Translations under genes and position numbers: made by a program | Shown here: piece by piece, positions 56,041-64,000 of the stretch | How positions within the stretch are numbered: the stretch's first letter is position 1 | How the letters are laid out: each line of letters starts with the position of its first letter | DNA from: Hofstenia miamia | Lineage: Eukaryota; Xenacoelomorpha; Acoela; Hofsteniidae | NCBI GenBank assembly: GCA_900660155.1 | Contig: CABFPE010000096.1 | Location: 795,565-859,564 of the forward strand | Length of the DNA stretch: 64,000 bases | Reading direction: 5' to 3' | Notes under the pieces: generated by a model | Told to the model about the DNA's origin: nothing | Database searches by the model: none | The model's input: only the letters and a program-made list of their open reading frames with translations

Positions 56041-56980
56041 TTAACACTAGAAAATCCGAAAAAATTAACCACCTTAAAAGTCCAAACGGTCAAGTATGAC
56101 CACAACTGTCAAAACTTCTGCAATATCACAAATTATAATATTGATTTTCCCCACAAACGGGAAAAATGAGAAACTAGGAAAAACATTATTCCCATTTTTT
56201 GAAATGGATATAATAGGATTTAACACATTTATTGCAATTGCAAGAGCATTTATCATATACTGGTTTACTGCATTTGTCTTGTTTGAGCAAATATTACAAA
56301 GGTGACACTTTGCTGTTCTTTGGCATGGTTGAAATTGGTAGGATTATAACAATATTCCGTTTGATTCAGTGTAAAGTTTAGTCTCATACACGTGATCATT
56401 TTCTGAACTTTGTGCAATGGTAAATTATTTTCTATTATTCCATAAAACACCCACAATTCTTGTTTTCTACAATCACAAACACAGTGTCAACTTCAGTGAT
56501 TTGAAGAAATTTTCAGTAGTGATGTTAGAGCTCTGTTCGCGAAAATCATTCATCAATTCCATTGCAATCGATATCCCTGTTGACCAATGCGTGTTGCAGC
56601 ATCTTGTTCTTCGAAATAGAGGAAAATGGCAATAATATACTTTTTATCAAACTCCAACAAACCCTTTACCCTAACCCTTGCATTCCCTATTGCATTATCT
56701 TTAATGTTTACCTTATTGCTAGCAACTTTATCATTGTTCATGTGGTCACTCCAAATCGTTTGTTCAAAAGAAATCATTTTCAGCATTACCATCAAAGCCT
56801 GCTAGAACATCATCAAAATTAAGGCTTGCATAGGCAGCTGTTCTGAGTCTTTCAATACTCGTTTCTAGCCGAAATACTAAAATGATTACATATGGTCAAC
56901 ATCGAAAAATTTCCAAAAATGCTGTAATTTCAAGGTGGTCACAAAGAATTCCTAAAATGGCAATTTAAGTCATTTGCTCA
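56041..56980 (-). pseudogene. piggyBac transposon copy, decayed
   Basis: The left end is TTAA (56041-56044) followed by CACTAGAAAATCCG, as in the MITE at 9693. Inside, the minus strand holds pieces in the order of a piggyBac transposase. TTENFFKSLKL with KTRIVGVL lies near 56440-56510 (the region after the second catalytic block). A Cys-rich end (TAKCHLCNICSNK near 56290-56330, then CSCNCNKCVKSYY near 56210-56250) resembles the C-terminal zinc finger. Frames shift often. The right end is not clear; a GGTGGTCA word near 56932 mirrors TGACCAC near 56097. Confidence 0.5.
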
Positions 56981-59721
56981 TTTAATAAGTCATTATTGGT
57001 CTTTACATCTTTTTTAATCCGATGAAATCTGGAGAACACAACATTATTTTCACATTTATGAATTTGTTCCAATGGGAATGAATTTTGAATGTTTGCACTT
57101 TAAAGGTAACAGTTAATTACTTTATATAAAGTGAGAGTGCTATTTGTTTAAAATATAAATAATGTGAGTTATTTAGGCAATGAGAAAAGTCAGAGTTACC
57201 GACTTTCACTAAATGTATTTTAAAAGAATAAAGTAAAAGTATTCTTGTGTTAAATACTGCGTTTTTCTATTAATTTACAAATATAAAACTAGCTGCAGTT
57301 TGTGCCCATTTCCTTGCATGCATAAAGTTAATCAAAATTACAAGTTTACAACTAAGATGATTAAAATTAGTAAAGAAACCGCATTTCTCATATCTATATG
57401 TCCATAAGAAAATCATCCAAAGTGTTTTTGGTCACATTTGCAACCAATAATACGTTATTTTAAATAATAGTTTAATTAAATGATTTTTACTAGTAGAGAT
57501 ATGCAAAAATAAGAATCGGCTTTCCCATTTTGGTTGCATATAGGGAAAAGTCGGTTGAGGAAAGTATGTTTTAGAGTCATATTTATATTATACTACTGCA
57601 GTATTCATCTCCGACATGGTTATTCGGCAGGTTGTTTGAACATTCCGTAGATGAACCACATACAATTTTCTTTTAAAAGTGCCTTCATCTAAATATGCAA
57701 TTAAGCCACTGCATTTTGTTCTGATGGACATTAGCCAAGGTCTTGCTAAGCACCTCCCAGAAATATTTTAATCTTAAACGTCATTCCTAGAATAAAATTT
57801 TCATAAAACGTAATAAATCATAAAAATGTTTGGTTAAGCTATTTTATTGTCATGTTCTCTTTTAAAATTAAATATTTCTTCTGCATTATACAGTTTAGAC
57901 CACAATTTAAAACGACTAATTTTTTAAGCGATCACAATATTTTAGTAACATTTTTTCTACATTCCCTAGCACAAAAAAGTTGTGTACATCCTGCTGAAAA
58001 AATATAAGTACACTACTTCAGACCTCTTTTTTGAAGCATTCAAAAACTGCTTGATACATATTTAAAGGATAAATTAAAATATTATAGTCATACCTTCAGT
58101 ATAGCAATATAACGTCTTTAGTGCATCTGGTAACACTAAAGCATTAAACTTATTGGGTAAACTTAAAAATTGTATTAACATCATGAATTCATTTCAGAAA
58201 TAAATATAGTATATACCAAAATTGTAGTAAGAAGTAACCCCTAACACCACGTAAACCATTTTCTTGTGTATAGCCTAGAGTAGGGCCCGTATTGATGAAA
58301 ATAAGCCTTTTGGTTTGTCCGTGCCTCATGCTAAGCCCGTAGATAATGTTATTTAACTAAAATTGCTTGATGCAACAAGCAAACCTTCAACTGTGCTATT
58401 AAAAAGAACACTTAAACTGTTATAGCCATGAATAAAAAAATTAAGTTTTTTGTTGAAATCACTGAGAAGTTCAATTTGACTACTATAATAGTTAAGCCTT
58501 TTTTTGAGAAAATTATTCAACAAATTTTATGAATCCTTGAAAAAGCGTGCTTCAAGCGTCATAACCATAACAGGATTTATATGCTTAAGGCATAAAGCAG
58601 ATTTTTACTCATATTTAGACAGTTTTCTTTAACGTATATCACTATGATATCTCGCATATTTCACACGCGCATATCGCAGATGCCAGATATTTATTCTTCC
58701 TACAAAATCTCGAAACTGAAGTCTCGAAAATATTAGAAATTTTAAAACTTATTTATTTGTTGGGCAACAATTTAATTTAGGAATTGTGTTTCATTACGGA
58801 AAAAACTCGGTTCTTGAACTTAATTTTTTTTAATGTCGTCTCATGCTCGCAAAGCCTGATGAATGAAATTAATTTAAAAGTCATGTCCCGTCGGAATATT
58901 AAATTATATAATGTTAAACAACATATCTGCGGGCTCATACTTAATATGAATTTGTTAATATTAAAACATTCTTCTATATAGATAACGCTTTCTCGAGGGA
59001 GGCCCACGCCCGGTATCCCCCCATCCTCTGGTGACGCCCCTAGCATAGGATATTTCAAACTTGTACAGCATCAGCTAGCATAATCTCACTTTTCTGGATC
59101 CCTTCTACCACCTGTGTTAATGCCTGCTTCTCATAGCTGCCTTGATTCCTCGTTTTTTGTAATTTCTTACAATTTCAAAAATATGCGATTGAATATTTTG
59201 TCCCGTAAATATTAGTTTATGAATAAACAATAACAAGAGAAATATTTGACAATAACTTGTTGAGATGCCAATTCGTGCATTGTATATGTATAATGATCAG
59301 GATTGTCCAATGGATTGGAATACAACTAGATTCAAATTAGACGTTGAAATTTTTTTGAACAACCAAAATTAGCAAACACATTGGATTAAAAGTGGATTCT
59401 TATTGGAATAATTTTATTAAAATTTTCAAACACCATAGCTGCTGTTTTTATAATGAAATTTCTTAATAATTGCTCATAGCATTTATAATTCCTTTGCGTA
59501 TGGATTTAATAATATTCTGTACCAGTCTAGCTGATCTGGTGAAGTTAAACACTCGAACAATTGTTCACTTACAATGAAATCTTTTAAAAATAGTTTTGCT
59601 GTTATATACAAGTAACCTAATTATATTTTGTTTCACATTTAAGCTATATGCACAGTTATCTTTTACTATGGTTCTATTCGTGGTATACCATATTAACATA
59701 GGCATAGCATGGCATGATCTA
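56981..59721. other. Intergenic with repeat pieces
   Basis: No gene recognised. A segment at 58265-58400 shares TAGGGCCCGT, GCCCGTAG and TTTAACTAAAATT words with the element at 22739. At 58993-59045 a GC-rich patch, inverted, reads CTAGGGGCGTCACCAGAGG and a GGGGGG run, which looks like one end of a hAT-type repeat. Confidence 0.45.
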
Positions 59722-60289
59722 CAGGGTGTAAAAAAAGCCCCTTAACTTTTAAAGTCAACATTTTATGACCAGCAGAGTATCATGGCAAAACAAATTTTAA
59801 ACATAACCTTTTATCCTTTAATGTGTATTACGTCAATCAATAATTATAATTGCTTACAAATCGAAACATTTGTACATTCACTCAAAGCATTGGTACATGG
59901 AAAAGGTGTCGCAAGATGATCGCATTCAAATGGTTCTCTTCATGTCGAATTTAAATAATCGGCTCCAGTTATACGCAAGTTACAAAAGAATTATGTGTTT
60001 ACAACCAAACAAACTGTTCAACTAACTTATCAAGGTTTTTGAAAACTGGAAGCATTGCAGATCGACCAAGATCCTGCCGCATATCTGCTAGTGGTGATGC
60101 GTCTGAAGAGGTTTCCGATCAACTTGTATGCCATTTGCAGAAATGCGTTGCCATTGATGGGAAACAAGTTGAAGGATAAAAACTTTAGTGCGAGACTTAC
60201 GTTATGTTTAAAATTTGTTGTGCCATTATACTCTGCTGGTGATAAAATGTTGACTTTAAAAATTAAAAGACTTCATTTACGGCACCCTG
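59722..60289 (+). mobile_element. Tc1/mariner deletion derivative with about 95-bp TIRs
   Basis: Both ends begin CAGGGTG next to TA (59720-59721 and 60290-60291). The inverted pairing continues for about 95 bp (for example TTTTTAAAGTCAACATTTTAT, one base different on each side, then CCAGCAGAGTAT and AACAAATTTTAAACATAAC). Between the repeats only the N-terminal part of a transposase is left. MEKVSQDDRIQMVLFM starts near 59898 and a TGSIADRPRSCRISASGDASEEV stretch is near 60044-60112; the latter is the 'TGS(I/V)xDxPRxGRP' linker after the helix-turn-helix of mariner-like enzymes. The catalytic domain is deleted. Confidence 0.8.
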
Positions 60290-60291
60290 TA

Positions 60292-63088
60292 TGTGAGTAA
60301 ATTAGCACATGTATATAAGCAGTAAGTTTGTATATTATTTTCTAATGCCCGGAGTTTAATGTTTACCCACTTTATTTGGTTCAATTCTGACATGAAATTT
60401 TTTGCTTGGGTTTTACATACTTGATGATTAAACAATATCGACTTTTACTGTCAAATTATCCATGCTGGCAGTTTGGAAGTTAAACCAAGCACTTGTATAA
60501 TTCAGGAAGCACCTGGCATAAAATTAATAACATTTGTGATGTACTTTACCAACTCATCCAGAGTTAATAAAGTAAATCTATTATACTTTGTTTGCCTTCA
60601 AATAATTAAATTCCACTAATAAATAAAATAAGTGTGAACTTTACATGAAAAACATGAGGAAAGAATTGAATTAAATAAAAAAGTAATACAATTAAGTATT
60701 TGAATAGTTTTCTGAAACACATGAAATTCAAGGGCTATGATTGGAAACATGGTGTGTTAAATCAAAAACATTGTATGCTATATAGAAAATTGGTAATAGC
60801 AGTCTCAAAATTTGATTGGAATCCGATTTGATTCCATTAGGACAATTCCAGATTCGATTGGGCAAGCCTGATAATGAACAGTATTTATTAGAAACGAATT
60901 GAAATTTTACCCGTGTTTGCATTTAAATTTAGTATGTTTTATTTCTTTGCACAATTGAAACAAACCAGTGTAAAGCATCTGAAATTGACGCTTGGATCAT
61001 TAGGTAATAGTAGGAAATGAAAAATCAACTCATGCATTTTGTTAGCCATTTAAGCGAATGAAAAAATATACTTTGCTATGTTCGTTCTTCCCCGGTCTAC
61101 CCAAATATCAATGATGAATTTTGTAGTTTTTTTTTGGAAAACTTAACCCAACCTAACCCACTGCCGTTCCAATCCAAAACCACATAACTACCTAGTGATG
61201 ATTTAAAAGATTTACACTAAAAGTAAATGCGTTTTATATTTATGATAATCGAGACTGAATAAAAAGTAATAAAAACTAGTTATCCACGTGGATAGTTAAC
61301 CGGAATCCTCATTATTTCTTTAACAAGCAGTGCTGCAATTATGACATCGTGACAATACATGGACTGAAATAAAGTTCACCAATTCGTTTGTAATTCTTAA
61401 TACATGGACTTAAATAAACTAATGTGTATTTGCTAAGCACTTCAGTGTTAATCAATACAAAAGTTGATGAATCAATTATCGTCGTAATAAGCCAATATTA
61501 TAAAAATTAAAGGAATACATAGACTATATTCCGTTAGTTTATGCCCCCAAAACTAAATTATCCTGCCAATAAAAATGGAAAATCTGTATTTAAGCAATAC
61601 ATACAAATAAGATATCATTAGCACGTAAATACTATGCAATATCATATAAATATGCACGAAAAATGTCGATGTTGGCTGTCTTCTAGGTTACCTAAACAGA
61701 CATGAAATCTGTAAAGCAAGTGTGCTGTGTTGTGTTTCCCGATAACCTAGACTTGAAATTGTGGAAGAAAGACCTATTTAAAAAAATAGAATCATTCATG
61801 TGCTTAGCAGTCAGATATTTCTTAATGGTCTTGATTGTGAATGACGTCGAAGTGTTGTGATGCAAGTAAGAGTGTTCTGATGTCTGTAAGAGTGTAAGGT
61901 TGTCGCGATTGGCCTATACTTAGTGCTAATTGTAGAAACTTAGTCCAACATCATCATACTAAATAAAGTAGCAATGAGTTTTGCAATATTATCAAGCAAA
62001 CAAATCCTTTCGCCAAACTCAAATTGATAGCATAAAGTCAATCACTTTGCAGATATAATGCCCATATCTCAAAACAAACTACATTAACAAGACAGTTTAG
62101 GCCTTTTATTAGTTATTGAAATCCAAACAAATCATCTGAAAACGCTAGACACTTTAAGGATTAAGTGCTAGATCTCACCTAAGGCCAAAAACCAATGGTC
62201 ATCTGGAACACTTACAAATGTCTCAAAACAACACATCTTTTGAACATTGGTATTCAAGTTGGTCCTCTCAACAGGAAATGTCTCTGCATTAACATGCATG
62301 TTTATAATAATTAAATGTTTAATAATTTCTGTCCATTATTAAACTAAAGCAATAGATTCAAAAGAATCTCTTAGTTTAATGAAGGAGAATTTTATTGTAA
62401 CTGTTTCTATAGATACCGAAATCATCTTTGGCTTAGCAAGAGAAGTGAAGTCATTCTCAGACGCACCAGACGACTCCAATAAATTGGCACTTAAAGGTAT
62501 CTAACAGTTTCTTTAAATCACTGCATGTAACAGCCATGTTCGAAAATACGTGCCACGGCCGCAAGTGCGATAGTATAGGATGGATACATTGTGTTCCAAA
62601 CTGAGAGGGTTGCGCACAGTCGTTCCAACAGATGTCCTTACTAAACAGACGGTTAATTTTGGATAATATTTGCATCCAAATGCAAATTGAACCCCCACCC
62701 CCAATACAATTTTTTTGAAAAATAAAAGATCCACAAGGGAATTTTTAAATAAATTTTACATACCAAAAAGTAGTCTCTGCTACCTACCCAACTCCCGGTA
62801 TATCACCATAAATTGTTCACATTATAAAAATCTTATTTCCAAATAAAAACACATAAAATTAAATAAAGATTAATAAAATAATTTAGAATTATATGCATGC
62901 ACTTAAAATTATTTGCGAAATCATATATTGATTTAAATTGGTAAATTTTATTAGAAAATTAAATGAGAAAATAATTGTCTGAATGCGAGAAATGAATCGA
63001 GTATTTTATATAGATGATTAATTTATATAAAATTGAAAAAATGAATATAGCGTTTTGTTCTATTGACCGTGAATATAATTAGATTCAT
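60292..63088. other. Intergenic, no gene seen
   Basis: AT-rich. A GC-richer patch at 62540-62700 has no recognisable protein. GTGTTGTGATGCAAGTAAGAGTGTT near 61853 is a short degenerate direct repeat. Confidence 0.45.
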
Positions 63089-63153
63089 TTGGTTGTCAAG
63101 GTTTTTGAATTCTCGAACAATATATTTCTAGGTCAATATCTTCAAGTCATCTA

Positions 63154-63400
63154 CAGGAATGCTAACTCAACAATGAACGGATTTTTCGGAAGGTTTAACA
63201 TATTCTGTTCAAAACAAATTGCACCATCTATGAACCCACTTGACAATAGATCAGTTAGGAGTAAGAATTTTCAAATGGACAACAAATCAATCCATGTGGT
63301 AGGTGAAAATACACATCGATATTGGTCATCAAAATTCCAACATGTGCACAATACCAGTAGAATTGTACTTCCGAGTGTACGAAATAGATTTAAGTTCTAA
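63154..63400 (+). other. Candidate terminal exon, unknown product
   Basis: An open frame with a TAA at 63398-63400 runs for over 80 codons after an acceptor-like CATCTACAG (ending 63153). It is also open upstream to 63089, but without an ATG there. The translation (NANSTMNGFFGRFNIFCSKQ, then polar and basic residues to SVRNRFKF) has a balanced, protein-like composition and could be a hydrophilic C-terminal tail. I do not recognise a family, and no upstream exon was found. Confidence 0.3.
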
Positions 63401-63576
63401 TGATTCCGAAGAAACACATGGCCATTCATCCAAATACTAGGGGCGTCAAACACCTTCTAAAGTGTAGTTTTTCTTGCACCATTCAATATGTGATAAAATA
63501 CCGCAAAGAGCACACTGAATATTGGTCGAGAGATTTCAGTTTCAATTCGTTTAAGAACTTAGGCGTGCATGCATGC

Positions 63577-63871
63577 TAGAGAGTGACATCGGGTACCCGA
63601 TTAAACTCGAACCGATTTCAGGTTTCGGATCGGGTCGAGTACAACGATTAGATTGATTATTAAAAACATACTGATCTAAATCACCGTTGGATTTGAGAAA
63701 GAACCAAGATTTTAAGTAATACCAATGTACTGCTGTTTCCTCTATTAGAAAATGATCATTTGATTGTACAGAGTTCCATAATGATAAATCAATTCAACGT
63801 TTCGGGTCGGGTAGTAAATATTCCGATCTGGTCGGTTCGGGTCTAGGTTTAATTCATATTGTCACTCTCTA
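63577..63871. mobile_element. hAT MITE with exact 8-bp target duplication
   Basis: The 295-bp element starts TAGAGAGTGACA and ends TGTCACTCTCTA, a perfect 12-bp terminal inverted repeat. ATGCATGC lies on both sides (63569-63576 and 63872-63879), a perfect 8-bp duplication. The subterminal parts carry CCGAACCGA/TCGGTTCGG-type words in both senses. It is non-coding. The intact duplication suggests a fairly recent insertion. Confidence 0.9.
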
Positions 63872-64000
63872 ATGCATGCTTGGGGACTTTAAGAATAACA
63901 ATATCTGGAAAAGAACTTAATTGTGAACAATGACGAATTTTGACCAATAAGCACGATGAAGTTAAGCCAAGACAAAAATTCATAAATAATAAGGTCTTAC

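Overview
This is AT-rich DNA (roughly 70% A+T by eye) from an invertebrate animal. The evidence is an SLC22-type solute carrier, a rhodopsin-type GPCR exon with a canonical GTAAGT donor, and decayed transposons of many animal families (Copia, LINE, Tc1/mariner, hAT, piggyBac, PIF/Harbinger). The phylum cannot be fixed from the sequence. There is nothing bacterial here: no operons, no ribosome-binding sites, no CRISPR array. No RNA gene was recognised.

Host genes are few. The only complete one is an intronless organic-cation-transporter-like gene on the minus strand (53976-55574, 532 aa). A first exon of a class A GPCR (10396-10809, minus) covers TM1 to the end of TM3; its remaining exons were not found. 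A scrap of MATH domain lies at 51944-52069. Four further open segments (11685, 33544, 53360, 63154) may be exons of unknown genes.

Most of the rest is mobile DNA in decay. From left to right: a broken Copia retroelement with a LINE fragment inside it (about 960-5310); two Tc1/mariner copies (6529-7412 and the TIR-bounded 8148-9680); a piggyBac MITE (9693-9905); a hAT tail (13430-13714); a LINE ORF1 with a 2A-like motif (14590-15230); a hAT cluster (15555-18190); a palindromic element with subterminal repeats (18732-19343); a hAT copy (26955-28340); repeat families shared between 32-33 kb and 38-43 kb; a Tc1 copy (38668-39720); a foldback structure around a piggyBac transposase remnant (43094-47399) carrying a PIF/Harbinger MITE in one arm; a gag-like fossil (48400-49250); a second piggyBac copy (56041-56980); a mariner deletion derivative (59722-60289); and a hAT MITE with an exact 8-bp target duplication (63577-63871).

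The assembly has visible seams: two 1000-N gaps (37311-38310, 50246-51245) and three single-N joins (15949, 19892, 47609). Two of the single-N joins sit between near-identical direct copies (1.71 kb and 209 bp) that are most likely unmerged contig overlaps. I found no multi-gene system. The most informative structures are the foldback element with its datable nested insertion and the several non-autonomous/autonomous transposon pairs.
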